From Typha latifolia (Eukaryota; Streptophyta; Magnoliopsida; Poales; Typhaceae): a stretch of 64,000 nt of DNA. Positions within the stretch are counted from its first letter, which is position 1, and every line of letters begins with the position of its first letter. The DNA is taken from NCBI GenBank assembly GCA_019914945.1, contig CM034105.1, forward strand, positions 11,408,001 to 11,472,000, given 5' to 3'. A program made the position numbers and the translations under genes. The notes under the pieces were generated by a model. That model searched no databases. It was given only the letters and a program-made list of their open reading frames with translations, and had not been told where the DNA came from. Below are positions 37,331-50,467 of the stretch, piece by piece.

Positions 37331-38061
37331 TGTGAATGGTTTTAATTACCCAGAGAACAATATGTACTTATGAATACATATCTAGTGCCTTAAAGTAGGT
37401 TTTCACGTAATTTGAGGTCTTGGCTTCAGTTTTAGTTTCGGCTTGGTTAAAAAATGAAACATTTTGGTTAGTTTTGATTCTAGTTTCATTGTATTGGTTT
37501 CGGGCTTCTATTGAAAAATAGTCTTATTTATTTATTTTTTCAATGCATCACATAAAACTTAATAGCTTTTAAGCAATGAGGCTAATATTGAGTTAGATAC
37601 TAGTTTGATTCAAGTTAAATCCAACTTACAATTGAAAAACTGTTTTGGACCAGAGAAGACCGAAATGCAAAACATTTCGGTTCAAACCATGGGTTTTAGG
37701 GGTTAAATTGAAATTGTTAGCGCTAGATGTAGGTGTAATACACAAGATTTCAAATATCAATATAAGTATTGATTGTTGGGAAAAATAGAAAATTTTGTAT
37801 ATAACGTCTTGCTTTATAATGTAATTGTGGTTTACACCTATATTTTTACTATTTGTAAATTGAGTTTTATGATTAGTGAATATGTGCAGAAAACATATTG
37901 GAGGTAGATTTGAATTAACACTGTAAAAATATTATGTTAAGTAGAGATATATTATTTCTAAAATGTCATTATTTTTAAAATGCCATTATTTCTTGAATAA
38001 CTAAAATGCTCTTAATATAACTTGGTTGAGGGTATTTTTATAATTTTTTTAGTATAATTAA

Positions 38062-38120
38062 CTTAACTCAGATATTTAGTTAAGTTTAACTAACTCAAAT
38101 ATTTAGTTAAGTTTAACTAA
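38062..38120. repeat. 28-bp tandem repeat, two copies
   Basis: CTCAGATATTTAGTTAAGTT plus TAACTAA is followed directly by CTCAAATATTTAGTTAAGTT plus TAACTAA, one mismatch apart. Confidence 0.85.
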
Positions 38121-38852
38121 CTAACCTAATAATAGGTTATTTTCTGCTATTCGTATTAGATAGAAGCTAATCTATCTAGTGTAGTTCCTGTTGCCTCTAC
38201 GGGAATTAGTCGCTTGCTTGAGACCAAGCATCATTCGGTAAACCCGAATTTGCAAAGTCCAGTTTCTTCAGAAAGGTGTGCTGGGGACGATTCCAAGTCC
38301 ATCTTATGTAATCTCTATCAATAGGCAAGGCTTTGTTCTTGTTTTAGTTGTTGGATATGAAGTTGGAGGCGCTGCAAAAGTTTAGACAATGAAGCCAGAA
38401 GTGTCATGTATTGGTTAGTTTTCTATTCATGTCAGAGTTGAATTATGCAAGAATGTTTCCTTGGATTTTGAAGGTTGAAATCTGTCTTTTTCATGGGATA
38501 GATGAATTGACAACAAGAAACTCTCTAGGCTTGTATAGTTGATATTAAACAACTTTGATGACAAGTATAGGACATGCATATTAACTTCGCAATCAGGAAT
38601 AACGACATTAGCTCAATCTATATCCAAAATGAAAGAATCATTACTGATGCAAAACTGGTTGAATTGGAAAGTGACAAGATAGCCTCCAGTTACAAGGGGC
38701 CAAATTAGCTTCAGAAATAAGATTCAAAGAAAAGTTTACAAAAATAAGCAGAAAAAAGGGGAAGGGGAGAGGAGAAACTTACAATGAGGAAATACAGAAG
38801 GCAAGAAAGGAGAAAAAAAAGAAAGTACAAGGCATTGTATTTTCTTGGTTTA

Positions 38853-41800
38853 TCAAACCATTGTGTTCTTAGGAAGTGGGAAAACTCCATCAAAGAAATC
38901 TCCAAAGTAACCGTGTGGCTCATGAACCAGCCTAGAGATTATGTCTCTGAGTGTGATCACTCCCTCCAGATTCTCCTCCTCATTAACAACATAAATCCTC
39001 TGCTTCTCTTTGGCATCCAGACTCAAAATGATGTCCTTGATTGTGTCATTTCTCTTACAGGTGATGATGCTCATTAGCATAGGTGAGTCATCTTGGTGTT
39101 CCAAGTTATTTTTAACAGCCATTATGAAGTCTTTTGCAGTGATTGATCTACAAATACACAATATTTCTACTCTTGTGATAGATTCAAATCAAACTTAAAC
39201 TAAAGTGTGTAGATTCTGTAAACAATAATCTATTTAAGCGAGGACATCATTATTCTCTCACAAATTAGCAAATGTGATTGTCATGAAATAGTTTGTAGTT
39301 ACTCTTTGATCAGAAAACAACACGAACTAAACCAGCATGTAAAGTTTATCTATGCTGACCTGTGATCTTTATATATGTTAGAAGCAGTTAAAAGATATTG
39401 AACATCTCTGATGCTTATGCTTCCTATTGCCTTCTTTCCACTGACATCTACAACTGGTATTCCACCAATTCCTCTTTTCCTCATCTGTTGGAAGGCCTTT
39501 AGAACTGGTTCATCCTCACTAACCTGCAGTACAACATTGAGAGGGATCACAATTCAATTTGCATTGCTGAAAGAGCTTTTACCTTCATTGGTAAAGAACA
39601 TATGGTACAACATTAATCAAGGGAATTCAGGTTTTGGCTACCAACTCTATGAGAATATGACCACACCTTGACAAGTTTATTTGGCCTCATGATAGGAAGA
39701 CCCAATTCAGAGAGTTTCTTTGTTCCCCAATCTTCAAACCAGTGAAGTCCAACACATTCTGCCAACATGTGGACTACAGCAGACTGTGTAATGATGTTAC
39801 TGATCTTCTCTTCACCTAAGTCAACCACAGGAAGGCTCTTCATTCTATACTTGGATAAGAGTAATAACATAGTTAGAAATGAATCAGAGTTCTGCACTGC
39901 AAGAAATGGTGCCCAGCGAAAGGACCCTGAGATATCCTTGACCTGTTCAAGATCATGAATGGGTAGAAAAAGAGTAGGTATCAAGATTAGAATGAACAAA
40001 ATTGAACTTCTTTCTCATACTTCCAGAATAGATGTGGAACCTTTGTTTCCTTGTAGAAGTCTGAAGAAGTGAGAGTCTCAAAGAAGCTTCCACCCATTGA
40101 GACTGCTGCTTCATCCATTAATTCTGGGCATCCAACAGTGGTGCCTCCATAGTTATTTCCTTCAGAAATGGCAACATTGCCATCCATTATTGCTGCTGTT
40201 GTCTCCAGCGTGACCGTACCAAGCTTAGCTGCTAATTCATTTGCACCTACCTCTGCCGTTGCAGCAGATCCAGTCATATTGTTATGAGCTGCGACTTCTG
40301 ACTAGAAAAGGAAATGGACTCAATAAATTTCTTGTTAGTCATATTGTATGTGATATCAAGTAGATTTAGATAACCTCTGTTGGCTTCCTATCTATAATGG
40401 CAACATAATTTCGGCCACTGAGGATTACTAAGTTTTGTCTGACACTAATTTTCTTTCAGAAGTTAATTTTATTTTCTCGGTGTTGTAGAAAAAACAGTAG
40501 CAAATACGTAGCGTGGGAGTTCTTATTTTACTGTATAAATAGAAATTCCATGAGTCATATACTCGTATCAAAATGACATATTTATTGAGCATGATTTCAT
40601 GCTTAGTTTCAAAAAATTCAGCTGATAAATGTAGGATGATTTTCTTTTACAGGTGATCATTAATGAATTATCTCTAATCTTATTATCAAGGAAACAGGAG
40701 CGGTTGGTTCATTATTTTTGCATGTTAACAATGTGTTAAGGAAGAAACACTTAATATCAAGTGCAATGATACTTGCATGCCTATCTTTCTTTGAGAGAAG
40801 TTTATATATATGCCTTTATGTCTTCACATGACATGAATTTCATTGTGATATTGTAAAGTCTAGGAGAGAATCTCATTATTGAGATAAGAGGTCAAGATCA
40901 ATATCAGGTTAGATGATCATGTTTTTCCCCTTGGCCATTTTCAATGACTTAAACTTTCAGACCAGTATATAGTTTCTTGATCTAAAATTAGATCCTTGTA
41001 CTAAATGCTTCATATCTTGATTCTAGAAAACATTGTCATCTAATATATTGAACTTTCATTATCAGTATACCATTTATGATAGAGTTATCAGTTATTTATG
41101 TGTACCTTTTGCATCATTGCCATTTCCTGATCAGTTGTTGATTGATTCAATATGTAAACAATTCAAACTTCACCTTCTTTTCTTCTCCTTATTTTAATGC
41201 CTCTGTAATTTTAATATTATGGTGGAGATTGACTGGAACATGACAACAAATGTCTATAGTAGATGCTTGTAAGTTGGCAGTTGGTACTTGGTAACTTGGT
41301 ATTTCTTCAGAATTCTTTCAAAAGGTATGTAATCATGAGAATTGTTGTAGATATATAAATTCAAAAATCTAGATAATATAAGTATTTCATGAGCATTAGA
41401 GATATTCCCATAAGACCTCTTTACCATTGTGCTTTGGTATAAGAAAAAAAAAATGCCCTCTGCCTGATGATATCACTACACATGAAGAAAACTTCTGGCA
41501 AACAAATGCAGCAAATCATCAGAGTTAGCATTTGAGACCTGATGCAGCAGCCACACTACAATTCCAGCGAATTCCACAATGCCAATGTATCTATCAATCC
41601 AGGTAGCATTCTCCGCCGCCTCGATGTTCCTCACCAGCGCGCTAAGGATCTTGTGCTTGGATAAAGTTTCAACAGCATCAGCCAGAGTAGAATCTGAAGG
41701 TATCTCTACTACTGCAACCAAGTTCTCCAAAGAAAAAATTACCATCTTCATTGATGAATTCAAAACGAGAGAAAAAAAAGTCTGAAGAGACCTTGTGAGG

Positions 41801-41960
41801 AAGGTGCAGGTGGGAAGGAGGAGACAGGGATGCTCTGAAAGCAGGAGTTGAGCTTCTCTGTAGGGCTGAGCTGTGGTTCTTGGATGTCCCACAAGTCCTC
41901 GACTCGTAACCCTAACTCCGCCTCCGGACTCGACCTCGCGGTTCCCGGCGGGCTATCCAT
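38853..41960 (-). CDS. KING1: SnRK1 regulatory gamma-type subunit with CBS domains (KING1 type)
   Basis: Adenine-nucleotide-binding-type CBS protein related to the AMPK gamma/SNF4 subunit, associated with the SnRK1 energy-sensing kinase in cytosol and nucleus. Six exons on the minus strand: 41960-41792, 41711-41539, 40301-40041, 39942-39667, 39523-39360 and 39147-38853 (stop). All have GT-AG borders and the phases fit, giving 445 residues. The start is ATG 41960 (MDSPPGTAR). Signature segments: LRVEDLWDIQEPQLSPTEKL, WIDRYIGIVEFAGIVVWLLH, FRWAPFLAVQ with SFLTMLLLLSKYRMKSLPVV, NIITQSAVVHMLAECVGL, WFEDWGTKKLSELGLPIM, DEPVLKAFQQMRKRGIGGIP, SISIRDVQYLLTA, NLEGVITLRDIISRLVHEP, and the C-terminal GYFGDFFDGVFPLP. 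Four CBS repeats form two Bateman modules. In the first, SALVRN replaces the usual SAPV-type strand. Residues about 115-190 (exon 3) are low in complexity and poorly conserved. A neighbouring PV42-type paralogue is possible but less likely. Confidence 0.92.
40790..41110 (+). repeat. Dispersed 320-bp repeat, copy in CBS-gene intron 2
   Basis: This stretch is clearly similar in the same orientation to 48905-49225. Shared words include TTCACATGACATGA, GAGAGAATCTCATTATTGAG, TTAGATGATCATGT and TTGATTCTAGAAA with ATTGTCATCTAAT. No transposon ends are recognised. It may be a MITE or a segmental copy. Confidence 0.75.
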
Positions 41961-42379
41961 TGCCAACTATGTATGTTCTTCTTCTATTTCCTCTCCTCTT
42001 TTACTCTTACTCTATTTTCTTTTTGTTTTCAACCATAACTACTAATAACTGTCAACGGATCTCAGGCATGCCCTTGTAACGAATGGGAAGGAAGAGAAGT
42101 AATAGGAAGTGGACAAGTGGATTGAAGCCCGGGAATGCCAACATAAGCCTCTCCCTAAAATAGCAGTGGAAGTTCGACAAGCTATGTTTTTATTCACACA
42201 AACCCCATGCACGCACGCACGTACGTATATTGCACGTAGACCAATTCATCACACGCTTGATGTAGTAGCAGGCTTATGATCCATTTGGGCCACACACGTA
42301 CGTAGTTATACCCCTTAATCAATTATAGTCCACCAGCAATTATCCACAGTCCCTTAAACCCTAAAAATAAGGAAGAGAG

Positions 42380-42383
<4 letters not shown>

Positions 42384-42422
<39 letters not shown>
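42384..42422. repeat. (AG)n microsatellite
   Basis: About 19 repeats, some 420 bases upstream of the CBS-gene start codon on its promoter side. Confidence 0.95.
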
Positions 42423-42424
<2 letters not shown>

Positions 42425-43460
42425 CGGGGAGCTTCAATGGTTTTCCAATGTGGAACTAACTGGAAGAGAGAGAAGGGGAATTTACAGTTTTACCCCTGAA
42501 CCCAGATAATTTAGCTCCTTTCTTCGAGAAACTTAAATAGTCTATACTACTTAACTTGGTTTATGAATCATGCCATTTCTCATAATTACTGGATTCCTAT
42601 ATCTACTTTCTTCTCGAGAACAATTAATTTTCACATTACCAGTAAATTGGGTCATAATGTGCACACAAAATCAATATTTTCTTGTTAGAGCAATGATTCG
42701 ATATTAACCAATTAGTTATTAAAAATAATTTTCATCCATTAATAAATTGAAGGGTATATAAGACATTTTACATATGTGACTAGATTAATTAATAAAAAAA
42801 TTAGAATTTAAATATTTTCTTATTGTTTATCTTAGGAATAGGAGTATCAACTTTTACCAATTTATTATCATTTTTATTTTTTATAAGAAAATTGAATAGC
42901 TAAAGAGAGAAATAAAATATGACTCGTTTATCTTTACAATTTGTAAAAGTGATTAGTACTTTCAGTTCCTTTCGATTAATTGTATTTAGTATTATTTAAT
43001 CTTAACCGTTCGATTAGGAGAGATAAATTAATAGTTCTTATTAAATCATTTGCCTTCTTATTATTCTTTGCAAACCATCCAAACTATTTTTGTTGTCTAG
43101 ATGAGAATTCATAGATAGTAAATAGGAAATCTACGCATACTTATACCATAATAATCGAGTGTCATATAACTGATTTTAGTTAGTTTTGCAGAGTGATCGT
43201 GCAAAATCAAAAAGTATTTTATTCATGCTAATAACCCAATAAGTTTTATATATATTCAGGTACAGATGATGCACAGAAGCTGTGGCTATAACTTCAATTT
43301 TTCAAAATCGTGATTCCATTTTTCAATAGAGAAAAGCACTCTCAATTTATTTACTTCAAACTTTTAAACTATCTACTAATCTCATGTGAATTCTGGTTTC
43401 TTCTCAGTTGCACATATATGATGTTAGTGTGTAATGAATCAACTTTAGAGTCTACTTAAT
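42423..43460. other. Intergenic DNA, nothing recognised
   Basis: AT-rich, with no frame of note, no clear repeat ends and no RNA gene. Confidence 0.5.
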
Positions 43461-43840
43461 CTTTTTTTTTCTTTTTTTTTTTCTTTTTTGAAAGCGGTCC
43501 GTAGACTTCTAATATTCATTTGAATTCAAATTACATTCCAGTTCAATTGGTGGCTCAGTCCATATTCTAGATTTACAATCGTAAGAGGTTAGACTGGCTA
43601 TCCTATGAGCCGCCCTATTGTTTGTGTGGCTTGTGAAGCAGACCTTAGCCTTAGGGTAGTTTAACATCCACCGTTTGTATTCTAGCATCATCGGGCGTAT
43701 GGACCAATCCACATTGTTCATACTCTCGTTTGCAGCTTTTACCACACTTAGTGAATCACTGAAGATCCAGCTATCCTCAAGCGATAAAAGTCTTTCCATC
43801 ATCTTCGTACCTTCCAACAAGGCTAGGAATCACCGGCTGA
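43461..43840 (-). mobile_element. 5'-truncated LINE tail with RNase H-like domain
   Basis: The minus-strand frame 43820-43509 has the plant LINE C-terminal RNase H-like pattern. It shows FSDSLSVVKAAN (catalytic Asp region), WSIRPMMLEYKRW, and FTSHTNNRAAHRIASL (the HxxNxxAH motif). About 20 bases beyond the stop the minus strand becomes an A-rich tail (43461-43490), as expected for the 3' end of a non-LTR element. The rest of the element, including its RT, is absent, consistent with 5' truncation on insertion. No target duplication was identified. Confidence 0.75.
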
Positions 43841-44740
43841 CATATAAATCAGTTCGGATTCAATTCATATTTGCTGTAAAGGTAACTCTGAATAATGAAG
43901 AGCAGGAGACAAGAGTGCAAAAAGATAAGTTATCGGTGTTCATCAGCATAAGTAAATATTTATCTTTATCAGTGAAAATAAAATTTATCTGATGGGTTTA
44001 TATTTATAGTAGCTTCTTCTGTTAAGCATATCAAGTCCCATAAAATACTATAAATTCTTATTGGTTGCTTAATTAGTTAAAACATGTTTGTTTGTTCGTT
44101 CAGTTTTCTTGTATCCATTTGGGAAAACAAAGAACAACTTTGGTTAGTTTGGTTATCCATCGCGAGAATATCTAAAGCCTTATTCGATTTATACATGGAT
44201 AATTTTATACACATCTCTTAAATATAAATTATATACGTCTATAATTATACTTATATTTATTGTTTAGTTGTAAAACTTAATAATTACCTTAAGTGAGTAA
44301 AACGTGCATAATTAGTTAAAATATGTTTGTTTGTTCCTTTAGTTTTCTTGTGTCCATTTAGAATATTAAAAAAATAACGAAGAACAACATTTATTAGTTA
44401 GTTATCCATCACAGAGAATATATCAAGCCGGCCACCTAGAAGACTCATAAATATCATTTATTTTCAATTGATTTGTAAATCTAAGAGTGTAATTCTCATA
44501 CTGCTCGAGCTGCCAATGAGCTTATTAGGAATCACAAATTATCAAAAGAAAAAAAATAGAAACAGAACTAATACATAGAAAAAGTGAGAAAGGAAGAAAA
44601 TATATAATTTTGAACAATATGCATGCACTTCATAGTCATCAGCAAATAGTGCTCATGAACAATATTATACACTTCACAGTCTTTAACAAATAGTTCACAA
44701 CATAATAAGAAATAAAGCAACTAAAACATAGTAGAGAAGA
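43841..44740. other. Intergenic DNA 3' of the NLR gene
   Basis: AT-rich. TTAGTTAAAACATGTTTGTT with TGTTC and similar words recur at 44070-44105 and 44310-44345, a decayed 240-bp direct repeat. No gene recognised. Confidence 0.5.
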
Positions 44741-44752
44741 TCTTTCTCCCAT

Positions 44753-47168
44753 TCAGAATCTTTCCATACTGAACCTTCTATCACCCTCTATTTTCTCTAA
44801 TTTACTTGGCAAGTTATATAGCTGGAAAGGGAGTTTCTTCAATTTATCACATCCTGCAACGTAAAGATATCGCAAGGATGGGAAGGTAACACCTGGATCA
44901 CAAATGGCTCGCAGATTTATAAGCCTTTCCAAAACCATAATCCCGAGGCAAGGAAATGTAGGGGTCAATGCAGTCGTAGAATTGTCGCCATGGTTGTCCT
45001 CTCTGCAGCAAATAACATACTTCAAATTTTTGCACCATAATAGTTTAAGTTCCCAGAGGTGGGGGAGATACACTATCCACGAGATGTTCTTTAACTGGTT
45101 GCAACCGACGAACTTCAATTGTCGAAGCTTTAGAAATACATCCTTTGGAGAGACTTCCCTCCACATAATCGTTTCCAAAGGCATCCAAGAGAACGAAAGT
45201 ATCTCAAGATCGAGATGCGAGTTGGCATTCTGTCCACCACTTTCGATCAGTATTATCTCCGTCCCACTTTTCATGATTCCAAACCGAGTCAAGTTCCCAA
45301 GAAAATTGATCGTTAAGGAGAGTGCACGTTCATTCAAAGAGTGTATTCCAAGATATTGAATGGGTAGATTGGTTGACTTCTTAAGCAGATGGAATTGAGA
45401 TTCACCTGCTGCTGTGACTCCAAGAGCTCTTAGGTTATTTAAACTCTTCAGTTCTTCCAACAATGACGGCGGATAGCCTGTTCTTCGGGGATGTAGAACT
45501 GAGTTATTAAACAAGTCTAGCACCTGCAGCGCATTGAGTGTTGAGAAAGCACCCTTCTCTATTGTTTGGACGTGATTGTTTCTGAGATGCAAGTATTTGA
45601 GATCGACAAGAAAGTTCAGCTGCTCCGGCAGTGACCGAATTTGGTTGCGATCTAGGTTGAGATATTGAAGTTTGACCAAGTAACATATCTCCACAGGAAC
45701 TCATGGAAGGAATTATCTTCAAGGTCAAGATATGTGAGTGTATCGAAAGCTCGGATATTTGAAAGTACCTTCGTCCCATGTAGCTTATAACCTCGGAGAG
45801 TTACAGTTGTACGTTTAGTAAGAGGAGGAAGAGTATTGTAGGGTAAAGGCATCTTCTCATCCTTGTCCATGATCATTAGTGATATCCGCTCTGCCTCTGA
45901 TAATGTATTCTCTGCTTGCCCAGCCGCCGCTTTGACGATCCATTTGTTGTTGTTCTCTCCATATTCTCGTGCTATCCATAATGCCATGTCACGAAGCATA
46001 CCATGCATTTGCACACTCTTCTCGGTTTTGTCTCTCATATAGCTACTTGAATCCTCTAGTAAGCATGCTGCTTGTAACTGATCTATGAGACAGTATCCAT
46101 GTTCATAACAACTTCGTAGTGTTCCGTCCATTTTTACTAAGCCTAACCCTATCCAACTTCGGATGAGCTCCTCTTTCGAGATTTTATAATCCTCAGGCCA
46201 CATGGAACAGCTCAAGAAACAATGCCTCAAGGCATCATCATTAGACTTCAAGCTTTCATAGCTAAACTTCAATGTATGGAAGGTTGTGTTTTCTTCTGCA
46301 TTTGGCCCGCGTTCAATCTCATGAAGTCGCGACTCCTTGAGAAGCTCAAGGGCCCGTCTCCATGATCTATAATCCTTCTTGGCATGCATGGAATGCCCGA
46401 TGGTGATCAGGGCGAGTGGCAAGCCACCCAACCTTTTGACGACGTCTTTTGCAATGTCTGGGTATGGAAGGATCAGAGCCAAGAGTCTGCTCGCCGACAT
46501 TCTTCTGGAACAGGCTCCATGCAGTAACCTCATCTAGTTTATCCACTTTAATTTGGCATTCCACTCCCATGACACCGCACACTTCGTCTGATCTTGTTGT
46601 TAGTACCACCTTTTGCTTATAATGATCGTTTGCAGTGGGAAGGATTGGAACACCAACTGCTTTGAGATCCAGGTATTCCCATAAATCATCCACCAGCAGG
46701 AGAAAGCTTATACGAGTCAAGAAGTTGGAGATGGTCTCGGCATTTAATTGTACACCAGTAGACCTATCTAAGCCGAGTTTCCTTAATATTTCATCTTGAA
46801 CATTTGCAACTGAGCACTCTTTAGAAGCTGTGACAAGAATCACGACGTCGAAGATAGAGTTGCCAGGAGAAAAAAAAAATTTGGATTTGTTTGAGGAGGT
46901 GGGTCTTCCCTATACCACCCATGCCCCAAATTCCAATCCTTGTCACAGCATCATCTTCTATAAGGTAGCGGAGTGCCTCTTGAAGGTTGGGATCTACTTG
47001 ACTTGATGCATTCGATGTAGTGGGCATATCTTGGATAAGAGGAGGCAGCTCCTCAGCAACTGATTCAAATGCTCTTCTCGCGGACACCTTTTGAACCTTC
47101 CGCTTCTTGGCAGCCCTTATCAATGGAGTTGTTTTCTTCTTCGATTTCATTGTTTTCATTGATTTCAA
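44753..47168 (-). pseudogene. NBS-LRR disease-resistance gene, broken by three frameshifts
   Basis: An intracellular immune-receptor gene of the non-TIR NBS-LRR class. From 47168 downward it has a basic N-terminus (MKSMKTMKSKKK), the P-loop GIWGMGGIGKT (46936-46900), kinase-2 LLLVDDLWE (about 46700), RNBS-B KVVLTTRS, GLPLALITIG (about 46430), RHCFLSCSMWPEDYKI, and MHGMLRDMALWIA, where the MHD motif reads MHG. LRRs follow (LNLDRNQIRSLPEQL, LKYLHLRNNHV, LQVLDLFNNS) to a stop at 44753. Frame changes occur near 46870 (in a run of ten T on the coding strand), near 46465 and near 45690; each could be a one-base error. Only about 80 residues precede the P-loop, so the usual coiled coil is truncated. 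It resembles the RPS2-like non-TIR type. Pseudogene status depends on whether the indels are real. Confidence 0.85.
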
Positions 47169-47562
47169 AATTAATTACTTGCTAGGTTGAGAGGCAGTAG
47201 CAAGTTCGTGTATCAGTGGAGAAAATCAAGAGAGACCAAGTAATAACTGTGTTGGAAAAAGAAAAACTAGAATGATACAACAATCAATAAGCTACAACAA
47301 AGCAAATGGGGACTATTGGTTTTTTTTTCTAGGTAAAGAGGTTTGGTGGACTATAAGCTTGCGAGCAGATAAGAAAAAGAAAAGAACATTAGGCGGTGGC
47401 TAAAAGTAGTGGAAAAGCGAGCACCAAATGGAAAGGCAAGGTGATCAAAAACTGAAAGGAGATGAAGAATGTATGAGAGAGAGAGAGAGAGAGAGAGGCA
47501 AAGAGAGGTAGGAATCTCAAGTATGTAGTAAATGCTTTATGAATCCAATCGGAGATCTACAG

Positions 47563-47570
47563 TATTTATA
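47563..47570 (-). promoter_or_regulatory. TATA box of the NLR gene
   Basis: The minus strand reads CTATAAATA about 400 bases upstream of the NLR ATG at 47168. A GA-repeat (47474-47496 on the plus strand) lies in the presumed leader. Confidence 0.5.
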
Positions 47571-47574
47571 GCGC

Positions 47575-48860
47575 TGTTCCAAAAGAACAAAAAGAAAAAG
47601 AAAAGGGAAGAAGCTATATAATAAAAATAAAAAATAGAGAGAGATCTAAGTCTTTCATTGCAAAGGGAATTAGTCTAACACCAGTATATAAAATAATTTT
47701 CTCTCAAGTTTGTTGTGACCAACTATAGTCAGACAGAAGCAATGAGATGTGCACGATCATACCAGTGAGCATAAACAAAAGCAAAGGATCTAATGATCGG
47801 TCAAACAATCCTCACCACTTAGGATGATTGTTGAGACGTGTTGCACTTGAAAACAACTGGGCTTTTGATTAAACGCATTACCAACTTGTTTATATATTGT
47901 ATCTAGACACCAGATCCAGTTGACCAAAACAATGACAGCGATGAATCAATGGCTAAACCCTGGAGTGGCCAAAACATGGAGCTATATTTCAATTTATTTT
48001 TCATGGTTCAGCTGGTTTGCTTATGGTTCTCAATATATTTAGTTTTGTTGGAACAATTGATAATAGAAGCATATATAAGCAGTCTTTTGTTTAGATCGAT
48101 GTATGCTAACCAAACACATCGAGATGAGGAATAAATAATATTCAGTTCAATATAGCTTCTCAAAACAAAATGAAACAAATAATGCAAACTTTTATTTCAT
48201 TAATCCTCATCTTAGCTTTGAATATATATATATATATATATAAGGGGAGAGAGAAAGGATCCATAACCCCCCTTTTGACCTTTTGAGGTAATACTATTGC
48301 CTTTATTACAAAAAATAAAAAAGGTCCATAAACATATTCATAAGGTGACAAATTTCAAAACCGATCTAGATGTGGCTCAATCCATTCTATACAAGTTTGA
48401 TATCAAATTACTAAACTGGCTAGATTATGAGCAATTGAGCTGTTACATCGGCTCATGAAGGAATCCTAATACAAGGGTAGAGGAAAATTTATAACATTCA
48501 TGGACTATAGGGTTGATAGTCTAGTTATTAATCAGCTAAGCTTTGAACTTGATTTATTAGTCTTATTTCTTAGTTTTAATTTTTTTTAAAAAGTAAACTT
48601 AATAAATTATGAAAAGTATAAAATGATATTTTGTTACTGAACTAGTTTAGAGATCCATATACCAGTTCAGCGAAAGTCTAGTCATTAAACTCAAAGCAAA
48701 TAAGATCTAATAGATTTAGAAGCGCTTCCTTTTAGTATTCATTGATGAATCCACAGATTGAGGTTTGTATCATTTTCAACATTAAATTCTTTGCATTGTT
48801 GCATAGGGGTTAAACCTTCTTCAGATGCTGTCACCCATTCCCACTTTCAATGCCTAGTCA
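47575..48860. other. Intergenic DNA upstream of the NLR gene
   Basis: AT-rich with an (AT)n run at 48221-48242. Short frames at 47949-48134 and 48160-48351 show no domain. Confidence 0.5.
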
Positions 48861-48904
48861 AACTTTCTAGATCTAAAACTAGGAATTATTGTCATCTAAA
48901 AATG

Positions 48905-49225
48905 TTGACCCTTTAAAGATACTATTTATGTCTTTTCCTTCACATGACATGACTTTCACTGTGGGATTGTAGAGTCTAAAGAGAGAATCTCATTATTGAG
49001 ATGAGAGGCCAAGGACAATAGGAGATTAGATGATCATGTATTTTCCCTTTACCATTTTCAGGGCCTTACTTTCACATCAATCTATAGTTTCTTGACCTAA
49101 AACTAGATCATTGTACTAAATGCTTCAGACCTTGATTCTAGAAATTATTGTCATCTAATACGTTTAACTTTTACTGTCAGTGTACTGTTTATAATAGAAT
49201 TATCAGTTATTTATATGTAACCGTG
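48905..49225 (+). repeat. Dispersed 320-bp repeat, second copy
   Basis: This matches 40790-41110 as described there. Just before it, at 48861-48905, an extra partial copy of the CTAAAACTAG...ATTGTCATCTAA segment is present. Confidence 0.75.
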
Positions 49226-49997
49226 CATATGCACAACTAACTCAGAGCTCATTGTTTCGATTTCAATTCGAAATAATATTATGACAAAAATCATTTGGTG
49301 ACTTGATTACTTAACTTAACGACATAACAATTATTTTAGAGAAACAACTTAGTAAGGTGATAGTTTGGAACAAATCTCGACGTTTGGTTCAAAGCACACA
49401 TACTATAAAATCTAAACTAAGCAACTTATTATATTAACTAAAAACTTAGTAAAATCTAAGTATCTCAATCTATAAAGAGTTAGTCCTTTTATCCGATTAT
49501 CTAACTTTCGAGCTCATCATGAATAATCAAGAGAAAAACTATCTCGAAGCTAAACTAGTTTTTGATTTTAAATTATCAACCTATTCAATATTATACTTTG
49601 AGTTCATTTCAATTCTATTGCCAAAGTGGACGACTTACTTCCGAAACTTCACTTATATTGTTCTTGGAAGCTTGTTCTAGATCCTTAATAATTTCTAAGA
49701 TCTACTAAGAGCTATTTTAATTTTCATATTCCTTCCATGATATTAAAAAATGCAGGTTTTTCTTTTATCATTCAAGAACCTAAACGCCTAAGCTAGATAT
49801 GAACTTAACAACAAGCCAACTCTCCCTGAATACAAAAACACTAAGACCTTATCTGAAACATTACTCCAAACCATTATGCTGTCAAACAATTTCTCCAAAC
49901 CATCCACACTGCCGAACCATAAACAGAACTAAACCACCACCACCAACCAACAAATAGTTCTCCGTTATAATTATTTGCAGCTAGAGTCTATTGTGAC
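49226..49997. other. Flank left of the snoRNA array, nothing recognised
   Basis: AT-rich, with no repeat of the array units and no gene. If the array is transcribed from 57.3 kb, the transcript could end here. I see no convincing termination signal. Confidence 0.4.
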
Positions 49998-50467
49998 CTC
50001 TGTAGTTATGAAGAGGGTATCTAACAACTTTACTAAAATTAATTGGTACAAAAAATACAGCTGGTCTTAGGCCATCCAACCGAGAGAAACATCTACCAAA
50101 ATTTGGAAATAAGTGGGCATCACCATTGGCCACCTCAAATTTACAAAATCTAAAATAAACCTTTTTACACCTCGTCATAGAAGCACAAACATCAAAGATG
50201 ATTTACTGGACTTGCCAAGGCTGGTCGGAGAATTTCAGTATCCACATTTACTTATCTGAGATTTGCTCCACGCGCAAAGTCACCTAGCAAAGTGATTAAT
50301 ACGTCATAATGATTAGCCTGTCAGTTGCTATATCACATGCTAAATAATCACTAAGAAACTGCTTTATTAGTTACTAAAATTAAGCCAGGTTTCACAAATG
50401 ACTTGAAAATTTCTTCAAACACTAAATAATATTCAAACTACATTTTATACAGAGAATAAACTAAATT

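Larger units (their letters stand above)
36084..38700. other. Intergenic DNA between the 3' ends of EXO70 and the CBS gene
   Basis: The two genes converge here. The stretch contains a probable MITE (about 36930-37330), a 28-bp tandem repeat (38062-38120), and otherwise unassigned AT-rich DNA. No gene is recognised. Confidence 0.5.

Noticed and set aside
38784..39671. Plus-strand frames over the CBS gene
   Set aside because: These are antisense shadows of the minus-strand exons.
41476..41538. Read-through of CBS exon 2 to a stop (ending ...FLHV)
   Set aside because: A consensus donor at 41538-41537 joins to exon 3 in phase and keeps the family's domain order; the read-through would lose three CBS repeats.
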